Below are positions 28,620 through 37,319 of a DNA stretch of 64,000 bases, piece after piece. Below the pieces are notes generated by a model. The model made no database searches. It had not been told where the DNA came from and was given only the letters and a program-made list of their open reading frames with translations. Each line of letters begins with the position of its first letter. Position 1 is the first letter of the stretch. Location of the stretch: contig NZ_CAHP01000020.1 in the NCBI RefSeq assembly GCF_000294655.1, forward strand, positions 214,751-278,750, written 5' to 3'. The DNA comes from Magnetospirillum molischianum DSM 120. Its GTDB lineage: Bacteria > Pseudomonadota > Alphaproteobacteria > Rhodospirillales > Magnetospirillaceae. Made by a program: the position numbers and the translations under genes.

Positions 28620-29408
28620 ATGAGCGCACTCAGGCGGAAAATTATGGGAGAAGGTCCGCCTGCGGGTGTGGCCAAAGGGCCTCCTGGAACCATTGTGTAC
28701 GCTATCGGCGACGTTCATGGCGAGGCCGAATTGCTTGCGCGGATGCTCACTCGGATTGCCGAGGACGCCCGCGATTATCCCGATTGTGTTCCGCTGGTGG
28801 TCGGCATGGGCGATTATGTGGATCGTGGCCCCGACAGCAGGGGGGTCTTGGAGTGCCTGTCTAAACCGCTGCCGCACGGACTGCATAGCCATATGCTGCT
28901 CGGTAATCACGAGCAGGCCATGCTCGACTTTCTCGACGATCCAGCCAAGGGGGCGCTCTGGCTGGGATTTGGCGGTGTCGAGACCCTGGCCAGCTATGGG
29001 GTGCGCGCGTCGTTCGGCGCTACCGATCCTGGGCGTTGTCGGCGGTTGCGCGACGAGGCTCTGAGCCTTATCCCGCCTCATCACCTTGTCTTCCTGCGTT
29101 CTCTGGAGCCGATGCTGGTTCTGGGTGATTATGTTTTCGTTCACGCAGGTATCCGTCCCGGCCGGGCGCTGAGACGCCAGGTGCGAGAGGATCTCACGAC
29201 CATCCGCGCCGCCTTTTTACAGTCGAAGCGGCAGCATGAAAAGGTTGTGGTCCATGGCCATACCATTGTCGATTCCCCGGAAAGTCTACATAATCGGGTA
29301 GCTATTGATACCGGTGCATACGCGTCAGGGATTTTAACTGCGTTGGCGCTGAAGGATGGCGTGCGTCGTTTTATTCAAGTGAGCAAGCATCCTGGTTCGA
29401 GATATTGA
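28620..29408 (+). CDS. PPP-family metallophosphatase in EPS locus
   Basis: A calcineurin-like phosphoprotein phosphatase. The four PPP blocks are all visible: GDVHGEAELL, GDYVDRGPDSRGV, GNHEQAML and HGHTI, with an additional FVHAGIRPGRALR. These provide the two-metal active site. Start is unclear: ATG 28620 (MSALRRKIMGEGPP) is used, but 28584, 28596 and 28644 are in frame. Family members such as PrpA/PrpB and lambda phosphatase remove phosphate from Ser, Thr and sometimes Tyr. The locus has a tyrosine autokinase but no Wzb- or CpsB-type phosphatase gene here, so this one may be its counterpart (inference). Divergent from the exporter gene. Confidence 0.9.
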   Translation: MSALRRKIMGEGPPAGVAKGPPGTIVYAIGDVHGEAELLARMLTRIAEDARDYPDCVPLVVGMGDYVDRGPDSRGVLECLSKPLPHGLHSHMLLGNHEQAMLDFLDDPAKGALWLGFGGVETLASYGVRASFGATDPGRCRRLRDEALSLIPPHHLVFLRSLEPMLVLGDYVFVHAGIRPGRALRRQVREDLTTIRAAFLQSKRQHEKVVVHGHTIVDSPESLHNRVAIDTGAYASGILTALALKDGVRRFIQVSKHPGSRY

Positions 29409-29482
29409 CATGTGGCCTGACCGTGCGTCTGACGACGGACGCTCATTTTGTCTCGTTTGCTGAATCTGGCAACTTTTCAGGC

Positions 29483-29510
29483 TTGACGCGACATGTTATT
29501 TAAGTAGATC
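29483..29510 (+). promoter_or_regulatory. Possible promoter for beta-barrel/Wzc transcription unit
   Basis: TTGACG (29483-29488) and TAGATC (29505-29510) are separated by 16 bases within a notably AT-rich intergenic stretch, 60 bases ahead of the beta-barrel gene start. Visual match only. Confidence 0.35.
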
Positions 29511-29569
29511 AATTTTTAATATATATAGCCTTTCGGCTGGTTGCAGATTAACAAATGGAGCGGATGACA

Positions 29570-30871
29570 ATGAAAAACGCTTTGCTCCGGTTGAAGTTAT
29601 TGAGCAGTGTCGGATTTGCTGCGGTCATGATTGCGGCCGGACCTGCTCAGGCCGAGCAAAAGCCGTCTGAATCCCGCACTGTACGGCAATCCGATACCGT
29701 TGATGTAACCGGTGCCAGCGATGTCAATCGGGTGTCGGAAAGCTATGACGCCAAGGGCGTTGATCTCGGCACCTTTCTGTTCTTTCCGCAGATCGAAGTG
29801 GGTGAGACCTACAATTCCAACGTCTTCGCCGTTCAGAACAATTCGAAGGGCGATTGGATTACCTCGGTCCATCCGCAGTTTCGTTTGCAGTCGCGTTTCC
29901 CGGTGCATGCGCTGGAACTCAGCGGCGGCCTCGATCGGTATGACTACGCGACCTATCATGATGACAGCCGCACCGATGGGCATGTGAGCGCCGACGGGCG
30001 CATCAATGCAACCAAAACCACAGAGATCAAGCTGGCTGGCAATCTTGCTCACGGGCATGAGGATCGCAGCAGTTCCGATGCCGTGGCGGCGGCGTCGCGG
30101 CCGACTCCGACCGATACCATCAATACGTTGCTCAGTGTCAAACAGGTGCTGAATAAACTGACCTTGACGGGGGCGGTGGGCGTCGATCGTCTGACTTTCG
30201 AAAACGTGGATACGAATGACGGTTCCATCGTACGCAGCAATTTGCGCGATAGAACCGAAATAACTTTTACTCAACGTGGTGCCTACGAATTCAGCCCCGG
30301 TTATTCGGGTGTGTTGCAGGTGTCGGAAAATCAACGCGAGTACGACGAGCTTGATGCCAATAGAATCGACCGGAGTAGTTCTGGTTACCGGGTCGAAGGT
30401 GGCTTGGGCCTGGATATCTCCCAGTTGATCAAGGGTGATATTCTGGTCGGGTATTTTAATCAGGACTATAGTTCCTCGGCATTGCGGAGTTCATCCGGCA
30501 TCGGTGTCAAGGTGGCTTTGAATTGGACCCCGACACAGTTGACCATGGTGGTGCCGGCGCTGGAGCGATCGGTACAGGAAACCACCACCACGTCAGCATC
30601 AGGTGCGGTCAGGACGGCCGGATCGGTGCTGGTGCGTCACGAATTGCAGCGCAATATCATCCTGACTGGTTTCGCCAGTTTGACCCGCAACGAGTATAGC
30701 GGTGCCGGTCAATCCGAGTGGGTCAGCGAAGCGCGAGGAACGGTGACCTATGCTTTCACCCCGGAGGTTTTTGCCAGGGGTGAATTGGCCGAACGCATCA
30801 GGCGGAGCAGCGTCGATAGTATGGGCTACGAACAGACAACGACCATGGTGCGCTTGGGGCTGAGGTTCTGA
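29570..30871 (+). CDS. Outer-membrane beta-barrel protein (BBP2-like), EPS export
   Basis: A 433-residue predicted outer-membrane protein. Start ATG 29570 (MKNALLRLKLL) has GGAG nine bases upstream; two earlier ATGs are in frame. A signal peptide ends at AGPAQA. The mature sequence alternates hydrophobic/polar residues with many Thr/Ser/Tyr/Asp turns and ends in MVRLGLRF, with a C-terminal Phe as expected for barrel assembly. Such putative beta-barrel porin 2 proteins accompany EPS genes and are thought to serve as export pores. Its position between the short exporter and the Wzc-type kinase fits this. Confidence 0.78.
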   Translation: MKNALLRLKLLSSVGFAAVMIAAGPAQAEQKPSESRTVRQSDTVDVTGASDVNRVSESYDAKGVDLGTFLFFPQIEVGETYNSNVFAVQNNSKGDWITSVHPQFRLQSRFPVHALELSGGLDRYDYATYHDDSRTDGHVSADGRINATKTTEIKLAGNLAHGHEDRSSSDAVAAASRPTPTDTINTLLSVKQVLNKLTLTGAVGVDRLTFENVDTNDGSIVRSNLRDRTEITFTQRGAYEFSPGYSGVLQVSENQREYDELDANRIDRSSSGYRVEGGLGLDISQLIKGDILVGYFNQDYSSSALRSSSGIGVKVALNWTPTQLTMVVPALERSVQETTTTSASGAVRTAGSVLVRHELQRNIILTGFASLTRNEYSGAGQSEWVSEARGTVTYAFTPEVFARGELAERIRRSSVDSMGYEQTTTMVRLGLRF

Positions 30872-30872
30872 T

Positions 30873-33104
30873 TTGACCCAATCGCCAGAAGCTGTCCGTG
30901 CGTCTGAAAATTCCATGGGCGATATTCGCGTCAGGCTCCGTCAATTTGTCCGCGTTCTCTGGCGTGGCAAGGCGTTGGTTCTTGGTTGTATCCTGCTGGG
31001 CTTGCTGCCAACCATCCTTTATCTGATGCAGGCGACGCCGTTGTACACGGCGGAAGTCAAGTTGATGGTCGAGGGGCCGGAAGCCTCGGAAATGTTAATG
31101 CTGGAGCGCAGCGGCGGGCAGTTCCGCCAGGCTCCAACCGAGGCTCTGGTGGCAACCGAGTCCGAGGTTTTGCAATCCAGTATGTTGATTCGCCGTTTGG
31201 TGGATAAGCTGAATCTGGTCGCCGATCCCGAATTCAACCGGGCCTTGCGCGAGCCAAAGCCTTTGGAGGAGATCCTGGGATGGATCAATCCATTGGGATG
31301 GCTGTCCCGTCTAACGGCTGCGTCCACAGACACCAGCCAGATGAGCGAGGCCGCGAAAAAAGAAATCCTGCATGAGAAGGTTGCTGTTGCCGTTCGGCGA
31401 AAGCTGAAAGTGTATTCACAACGCCGGTCTTACGTGTTTTCGGCTCAGTTCTCGTCGGAAAGCAGAGAAAAATCGCGCCTGCTCGCTAATACGCTGGCCG
31501 AGCTTTATCTCGACGACCGCCTCGAATCCAGCTTCGAAAATTCGCGCCGAGTCGCGGAATGGCTGGGCGAACGGTTAGAAAGCCTGCGTCACGATGTCGA
31601 GGTCGCTGAGGCGGCGGCTGAACGTTACCGCTCGACTTATAATTTGCGCCGCAAAGGCGACCGCCAATCGACGGTAACCGATCAGCAGATGTCCGAACTG
31701 AATTCGCGCTTGATTATAGCCAGGACCGAACTGGCGCAGAAGCAGGCCAAGCTGGAGCAGGCTCGGAACCTTGTTCGCTCGCAGGGCAGCGTTGAAACTG
31801 CGGCCGACGTGTTGCAATCGCCGCTGATCCAGCGCTTGCGAGAGCAGGAGACGGTGCTGCTAAGAGTCATCTCGGAAGCGGGCAAGAGTTTGGGAGATCG
31901 CCATCCCAAGATTATCGGCTATAACGCGGACCTGTCGGAATTGCGGGCCAAGATTGCCCATGAAGTTCGCAAATACGCAGATTCAACCGCAAATGACGTT
32001 CAGGTCGCTGGTTCCGGTGTGCATACTTTGGAGCGGGAACTGGAGAATTTGCGCGGGCAGACCAATGTCGCTGGCGGTGCCGAGGTCAAGCTGCGTGAAT
32101 TGGAACGCCAAGCCGAAGTCAATCGCGGCCTTTACGAATCTTTCCTGTCTCGTTTTAAGCGCGATGTCGATCAAGATCGGGTGAAACGCGCTAACGCACG
32201 GGTGATATCCCCCGCAACCATTCCGACGCAGCCCTCTTATCCGCGCAAGCTCTCGGTATTGCTGGCTGCTTTGCTGGCGTCGCTGCTGGGGGGCGTTGCC
32301 CTGGTGCTGATTCTCGATCGATTGGATAATGCCGTCCGTTCTGTCGATGAAGCGGAGGAACTGACCGGGTTACCGGCCTTGGCCGTGATCCCCTTGCATA
32401 ACGGTGCCGATAGTAACCTGATGCAGGATATGGCGGACCAGCCGCGTTCGGCTCTGGCCGATGCGTTGCGCTCGTTGCGCATCACCCTCAACCTAGGCGG
32501 CGAAGACGGGGCCAAAGTGGTGATGGTCACCTCCTCGATGCCTAAGGAAGGGAAGACGTTTATTGCCCAGTCCCTGGCGATCAGCCTGTCTTGGGTAGAA
32601 GGGCGGGTTTTGCTGATCGATGGCGATCTTCATCGGCCGCGTCTGCATGCCTCGTTCGGTTTGAACGAGGAAATCGGGTTGGCTCAGGTTCTGGCTGGCA
32701 CGACGACCTTGGAGCAGGCGGTCGTGCGCGGTGTCGGGAAGGGGTTGGACTTCTTGCCCGCCGGTCACCTCAAAAGCGTTGCCGACCTGATCAGCGCCCC
32801 GGCTGTCGAAGCCATGCTGGCCCAATTGGCTCCGCATTACGACCGTATCGTCGTCGATCTTCCCCCGGTTCTGGCTGTGGCGGACCCGCGTATTTTTGCC
32901 CGTTTCGCCGATCGGGTGATCTATGTGGTCAAGTGGAACAACACGCCACGCGACGCGATCCGCAACGGCCTTAAGATGATGAGCGAGACTGGAATAAATC
33001 CACACGGAATAGTCTTGTCCCAGGTGGATATGCGTAAGTATTCTCGATACTCATATGGTGATTACGGAAGTTATTATGGCCGTTATCGGGATTATTATGG
33101 ATAA
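30873..33104 (+). CDS. Wzc/ExoP-type polysaccharide co-polymerase with BY-kinase domain
   Basis: A 743-residue inner-membrane protein that controls chain length and export. TTG 30873 is a likely start, with GAGG 7 bases upstream; ATG 30915 is the alternative. Order: TM helix about residues 33-53, Wzz periplasmic domain with long coiled coil (about 190-420), second TM near 465, then a cytoplasmic BY-kinase domain: Walker A SSMPKEGKTFIAQ, Walker A' LLIDGDLHRPRLH and IVVDLPPVL. The last 24 residues contain nine tyrosines, the autophosphorylation cluster. Kinase and co-polymerase are fused, as in Proteobacteria. Confidence 0.94.
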   Translation: MTQSPEAVRASENSMGDIRVRLRQFVRVLWRGKALVLGCILLGLLPTILYLMQATPLYTAEVKLMVEGPEASEMLMLERSGGQFRQAPTEALVATESEVLQSSMLIRRLVDKLNLVADPEFNRALREPKPLEEILGWINPLGWLSRLTAASTDTSQMSEAAKKEILHEKVAVAVRRKLKVYSQRRSYVFSAQFSSESREKSRLLANTLAELYLDDRLESSFENSRRVAEWLGERLESLRHDVEVAEAAAERYRSTYNLRRKGDRQSTVTDQQMSELNSRLIIARTELAQKQAKLEQARNLVRSQGSVETAADVLQSPLIQRLREQETVLLRVISEAGKSLGDRHPKIIGYNADLSELRAKIAHEVRKYADSTANDVQVAGSGVHTLERELENLRGQTNVAGGAEVKLRELERQAEVNRGLYESFLSRFKRDVDQDRVKRANARVISPATIPTQPSYPRKLSVLLAALLASLLGGVALVLILDRLDNAVRSVDEAEELTGLPALAVIPLHNGADSNLMQDMADQPRSALADALRSLRITLNLGGEDGAKVVMVTSSMPKEGKTFIAQSLAISLSWVEGRVLLIDGDLHRPRLHASFGLNEEIGLAQVLAGTTTLEQAVVRGVGKGLDFLPAGHLKSVADLISAPAVEAMLAQLAPHYDRIVVDLPPVLAVADPRIFARFADRVIYVVKWNNTPRDAIRNGLKMMSETGINPHGIVLSQVDMRKYSRYSYGDYGSYYGRYRDYYG

Positions 33105-33795
33105 TAGAGACGCGAAGGCGCTCGTCCGTAATCATCTTGCGCCGACAATCGTTGCCGCGACATTGGGGTTGGCGCTGGTCGTAACGGCTACGCCGCGGCT
33201 GATTTCAGCCATGCTGTCTCTCGATGCGCGCAATGTGTTGTCGAATCTCTATCAGGGGAAGCCGGTTCGAGAGGGGCAATTGGCTGCTGCGGCAGTCGAT
33301 TTGAGCATGGCGCACGACTGGTATCCGGAAGGCGAGGTCGAGACCGGGCGCGGATATCTTCTGTTGCAGCAGGCCATGGGGGCCGATAACGCCGAAAAAC
33401 GGCTGTCGCTGTTGCGTGAGGCGGCGGCTGCAACCCTTGCCGGGTTGGAGGAGGCACCGGCCCAACCGGTGGCTTGGGCTCGGTTGGCGTGGTTACGCTA
33501 TAAGGTCGGCGATTCGGCGGAAGCGGCCAAGGCTTATCGCATGTCGCTGTTGACGGGGGCGGTGGTGCCTCCTCTGATGGTCAGTCGGTTGGAGTTGGGG
33601 TTTGCCCTGCGTTCGGCTCTGGACGCCGATACGCAAGACATGTTGGCGCGCCAAGTCTGCTTGACCTGGGTTCTGGATGTGGATGCGATCACCCGTTTAG
33701 CCGCCAACCCGGCTTATGGCGCCTTTGTTCGCTCCAGTCTGGCCAATCTGACCCAGGCGCAGATGGATGCGTTCAGCCTTCGCCATGCCCGTTAA
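33097..33795 (+). CDS. Membrane-anchored helical-repeat protein of EPS locus
   Basis: Not matched to a named family. Start ATG 33097 overlaps the kinase gene by 8 bases, so it is translationally coupled to it. The 232-residue protein has one N-terminal hydrophobic helix (APTIVAATLGLALVVTAT) and then an Ala/Leu-rich helical region with TPR-like phrases (PVAWARLAWLRYKVGDSAEAAKAYRMSLL about residues 128-156). This suggests a periplasmic scaffold partner of the co-polymerase; function is unknown. Confidence 0.72.
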   Translation: MDNRDAKALVRNHLAPTIVAATLGLALVVTATPRLISAMLSLDARNVLSNLYQGKPVREGQLAAAAVDLSMAHDWYPEGEVETGRGYLLLQQAMGADNAEKRLSLLREAAAATLAGLEEAPAQPVAWARLAWLRYKVGDSAEAAKAYRMSLLTGAVVPPLMVSRLELGFALRSALDADTQDMLARQVCLTWVLDVDAITRLAANPAYGAFVRSSLANLTQAQMDAFSLRHAR

Positions 33796-33836
33796 CGCAC
33801 GTTGCGTTTGATCCGTCGCACATTGCTTCGGTGAGA

Positions 33837-35207
33837 TTAGGGGCGCTTTTTCGCGGTGTTGAAGCTTTGGGCGAAAGCCACGCCGAGGATCAGGGCGTAA
33901 GTCATGGCAATGGCTGGCATCTGCACGCTGAAATCCATCATCCCGTGAAGTCCCAAGAGGGCGGTAACTGCCAGTGCCAGTGCGGGGTAGACCTGATCGC
34001 GCCGCCGCAGGACCAGGGCACGCAGACAAACGATAATAATTGCCGTCAGGCTCAGATATAGGCAGATGGCACCAGGGAAGCCCAGATCCATGACCAGTTC
34101 GAGATGGACATTATGGGCCATATCGACCGCCTCGGGCAGTGGCAGCGTGGTATCGACATAGGAGCGGAACGCTGGGGCGAAAGCGCCAAAGCCGTAGCCA
34201 GTCCAGGGGGCGGCGCCGATCGCGGCGAAAACCAGATCATAGATCGCCGTCCGTTCGTCATTCGATTCCTGGCTATTGCCGAACCGCTCGAAAGTCAGTT
34301 CCCCGTTGCCAATGATGATGGCGGACATGACGATCAGGACGACGAATGCGACGGCAGCCGACCGTGCCGGTGGTACGACTTTGGCAATCGATAGCGAGAT
34401 CAGTAGGGCGAGGATAGCCAGGCCAGAGCACAGGAACGCTCCGCGGGAGTGGGACAGCATCAAGGCGGTGCAGATCAGCGCGGCGGCGGCCAGAAACGGC
34501 AAGGCTTTGACGATGATGGTATCGGCATTATCCCGCAAGCTGCCGGGAGAGTTCCATAAATGGCGCAGCGCGTTAACAAACAGCGCCAGACAGCACAGCA
34601 AGCCGATACCGGCATAGGCCCCATAGGCGTTTCGGTTGATGAAAGTCGATGTTAAATCGCCGAGATAAGCGTCTTTGTCCAGCCATAGGATCGTCTCGCT
34701 TCCACTGGCATAGACCGCCAACCCATAGCAGGCATAGATCGTTCCCGCCACCGCCAGAACTCTTGCCGTTTCCCTGGCGCGCTCACGTTCTCGGCCTAAT
34801 TGGGCTGCCAGCCAGAAAATACCGCCGTAGCAGGCAAGGCGCATGATCGCGGTGCGACTCATGGCCGGATCCAGGGTGATTGCCGATTGCGCGGCAAGGG
34901 GGGCTGTTGCCGTCGCTAATTCGTTCCACAAAGGATGATGCCAGTATTGTGGCGTTACCGTCACGGTTTGCAGGGCCGCCCAGACCAGTGTCAAAGCAAA
35001 AGGAACAGCCACAGGCCATAGGCGACTCATGGAGAGTGGAGCGTTGGCTCTACCTGCCGCCACCAGAGCGGCCCATGCCAGCAATAGGGTGCCGACCGCC
35101 AAGGCTGCGAAACTCCAACTGGCCGGGCGATTGGCCCCTAGCGGCAAGGGGGCCAGTACGACCAAGCCCAGAAGAAGGCGGAAAATCGTGGTGTTGGCGG
35201 ATGGCAT
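33837..35207 (-). CDS. O-antigen ligase/Wzy-like membrane protein (second copy)
   Basis: A 456-residue polytopic protein with about twelve helices. The O-antigen ligase domain is recognised from MLSHSRGAFLCSGLAILAL, the loop NDERTAIYDLVFAAIGAAPWTGYGFGAF and AHNVHLELVMDLGFPGAI. This is the second such protein in the locus after the one at 25.8-27.0 kb. One may polymerise and the other ligate, or they may belong to two polysaccharide products. Convergent with the previous gene, 41 bases apart. The gene's own promoter would lie in the AT-rich 35.21-35.39 kb gap. Confidence 0.87.
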   Translation of the reverse strand: MPSANTTIFRLLLGLVVLAPLPLGANRPASWSFAALAVGTLLLAWAALVAAGRANAPLSMSRLWPVAVPFALTLVWAALQTVTVTPQYWHHPLWNELATATAPLAAQSAITLDPAMSRTAIMRLACYGGIFWLAAQLGRERERARETARVLAVAGTIYACYGLAVYASGSETILWLDKDAYLGDLTSTFINRNAYGAYAGIGLLCCLALFVNALRHLWNSPGSLRDNADTIIVKALPFLAAAALICTALMLSHSRGAFLCSGLAILALLISLSIAKVVPPARSAAVAFVVLIVMSAIIIGNGELTFERFGNSQESNDERTAIYDLVFAAIGAAPWTGYGFGAFAPAFRSYVDTTLPLPEAVDMAHNVHLELVMDLGFPGAICLYLSLTAIIIVCLRALVLRRRDQVYPALALAVTALLGLHGMMDFSVQMPAIAMTYALILGVAFAQSFNTAKKRP

Positions 35208-35386
35208 ACGTTTTTTCCGGTATCGATGTCCGCTGGAATTTACGTGCTTTGGCGCATTTTCGCTACCTTTGCGCGATGCTAGAACGCAATGAGCGAACCT
35301 TTTATATTTAGAGTTTTCATGATAAAAGTAAAAAACAACTAAAATGCAAGCTGCCGCAAGCTATTGTCACTGGCGAAGAGGCTCTC

Positions 35387-36139
35387 ATGAAGCGATTGTT
35401 GCGCATTATGGTCCTGACGTTGGCGTCAGGTCTCGCCGTTGGAGCGCTTTCTCAGCATGTTTGGGCCCAGCAGCCGGGGGTGTCTGCTATGGCGCAGTTG
35501 CCTCCGGCCTTGCGGGCGGCTGTGCTGTCGGGCAATTCGCAACTTATCAGCCAGTCCATCGCAACCCTGTCCGGGGGCGACCCGGCTCGGGAGGCTCTTT
35601 TGTCCACCGGGGTGGTGAACGCGGCCGAAAGCATTCTACCGACCAATCCGCAAGCGGCACTTGCGGCCGCTGCGGCGGCGGTGCAAATGGTACAGCAGTC
35701 GGCGGTGAACTCGTCCAGTCCGGTTCAGGCGCTTGAGGTGGCGACGACGGCGGCCCGGATCATCATCAATCCCGAAGCGCAGCGAATCTTGCCGCTGGTT
35801 TGCGCTCAGGTGGCGCTCGGTTCCGTTTCGCTGGTTTCCAATCCAGGTGTCTACGCCAGCAATCCGGCGGCGGCGATCCAGGTCATGGCTAACTCCTTCA
35901 CGACGGCGAACAGTCAGTCGGTGCAGGCAGCTTCTCCCAATACGGCCGCGGCGATGAACACTTTGCTGGTTTCGGCCTCGACGCAAAACAACCTCAATCA
36001 GTCAAATCCGAACAATGGTTCGGATATCGCCAAAATTCTGTCTAATCGAACCGACTTCAATACGCCGAATAACAAGACCCCCGCGCAGCCCACTGTTCCG
36101 CCTGTTACTGAAGTAAATAAAGTGGTCAGTCCCGGTTGA
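35387..36139 (+). CDS. Secreted Ala/Asn/Ser-rich hypothetical protein
   Basis: Not recognised. The 250 residues start with a clear signal peptide (MKRLLRIMVLTLASGLAVGA, cleavage near VWA-QQ). The mature part is a helix-prone Ala/Val/Ser region with repeated short units of the type NPxAAxxxxA (NPQAALAAAAAAVQM, NPEAQRILPL, NPAAAIQVMA), then an Asn/Pro/Thr-rich flexible C-terminus. Only one Cys is present. Being 22 bases upstream of the nucleotidyltransferase-like gene and inside the EPS region, it may be a periplasmic or matrix component. Confidence 0.72.
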   Translation: MKRLLRIMVLTLASGLAVGALSQHVWAQQPGVSAMAQLPPALRAAVLSGNSQLISQSIATLSGGDPAREALLSTGVVNAAESILPTNPQAALAAAAAAVQMVQQSAVNSSSPVQALEVATTAARIIINPEAQRILPLVCAQVALGSVSLVSNPGVYASNPAAAIQVMANSFTTANSQSVQAASPNTAAAMNTLLVSASTQNNLNQSNPNNGSDIAKILSNRTDFNTPNNKTPAQPTVPPVTEVNKVVSPG

Positions 36140-36161
36140 CTGTGGGGGGGCTGATCCAGGT

Positions 36162-37301
36162 ATGACCGGCGAGGCGGTGTGGTCTGTGGAGTTTTTTCTG
36201 GCGGCGGCTTGTTGCCACCCGCATCCAGACCGGGCTTATCTGTCCGCCCTGGCGGCTCGTGTAGGCGACTGGCCGCGCTTTCTTCGTATCGTTCGTCGGC
36301 ATCGGATCAGTGCGTTGGTCTGGCGGGCTTTGTCCACCGAGGCGGCGATGGACGCAGATGTCCTCGACGCCTTGCGCCGCTTTTCCCGTCGGGCGGGGGA
36401 AGCCAGTTTCCGTCTGGCGGCCGAGACCATCAGAATAGTCCGCCTCTTCGAAGCCAATAACATCCCCGTCGTGGTGCTGAAAGGTGCGCCTCTGGCGTGC
36501 CAGCTTTACGGCGATTTAGCCGTGCGTCATTCCAGGGACGTGGATTTGCTGGTGGATTCGTGTCACCTGGACATGGCCTTGGCGCTGCTGGCCGAGAATA
36601 GCTACCGTCCGGTGCCTGGACATGTGGATTTTTGCCACGTGGAGCTGGTTCATGACGTGACCGGCATTTCCTTGGAACTGCATTGGCACCTGACCGAGAA
36701 CCGCTGGCAATTGCCGGTGCTGCCATCGCCACAGGCATGGGAGAAAATGGATATCGGGGGAGGGGGATCGGTGCCGGTCCTGCCCGATGATTTCTCGCTG
36801 CTTTATCTGTTCGTTCACGGCGCCCGCCATTGCTGGTTCCGGCTAAAATGGCTGGCCGATATTGCGTTCCTGGTGGAGCAACTACCGCCGGAGCGGATGG
36901 CCGGAGTGATCCTGGCGGCAGAGTCCCACGGGCTGTGGCGGCCGGTAACGCAAGGTTTGGTTCTGGCTCATCGGTTAATGAAGGTGCCGCTGCCTCCCGC
37001 CGTGGCGGGGATGGAAGGCGACCGGGGTGTTCGCATCCTGTTGCGAATGGCCGAGGAGGCTCTGGCCGAGGAAGCCTCGGAGGGGCAAGCGCACGGTTTT
37101 CGGACCAACCTGACGCGTGCTAATCTTTCGCATTATCTCTTGGGGCGAGGGTGGTGCTATGTACTGGCCGAACTCCGAGACGATCTATTCCGTCCGGTTT
37201 ACACCGATCGGGGCAAGAGGCCCTGGTACTGGCGTCTTCCCTGTGCGGTGACGCGTTCGGTTCTTTACGCGATTCGGTGTGCCCGGTCTCGCAGCCGGTA
37301 G
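36162..37301 (+). CDS. Nucleotidyltransferase-fold protein (NTP_transf_5-like)
   Basis: A 379-residue protein with the pattern of the uncharacterised NTP_transf_5 family: KGAPLACQLYGDLAVRHSRD followed by VDLLVD (about residues 106-131), containing the Asp pair expected of the nucleotidyltransferase fold, and later LELHWHLTEN. Members commonly occur in EPS or capsule loci, but their substrate is unknown. It follows the secreted protein gene by 22 bases and converges on the epimerase gene 18 bases away. Confidence 0.82.
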   Translation: MTGEAVWSVEFFLAAACCHPHPDRAYLSALAARVGDWPRFLRIVRRHRISALVWRALSTEAAMDADVLDALRRFSRRAGEASFRLAAETIRIVRLFEANNIPVVVLKGAPLACQLYGDLAVRHSRDVDLLVDSCHLDMALALLAENSYRPVPGHVDFCHVELVHDVTGISLELHWHLTENRWQLPVLPSPQAWEKMDIGGGGSVPVLPDDFSLLYLFVHGARHCWFRLKWLADIAFLVEQLPPERMAGVILAAESHGLWRPVTQGLVLAHRLMKVPLPPAVAGMEGDRGVRILLRMAEEALAEEASEGQAHGFRTNLTRANLSHYLLGRGWCYVLAELRDDLFRPVYTDRGKRPWYWRLPCAVTRSVLYAIRCARSRSR

Positions 37302-37319
37302 GTCGAATGTGTGATGGCG

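Noticed and set aside
30868-30882. GATTTGACCCAAT resembling the repeat loop
   Set aside because: Only a 13-base resemblance without arms, at a gene junction; probably chance.
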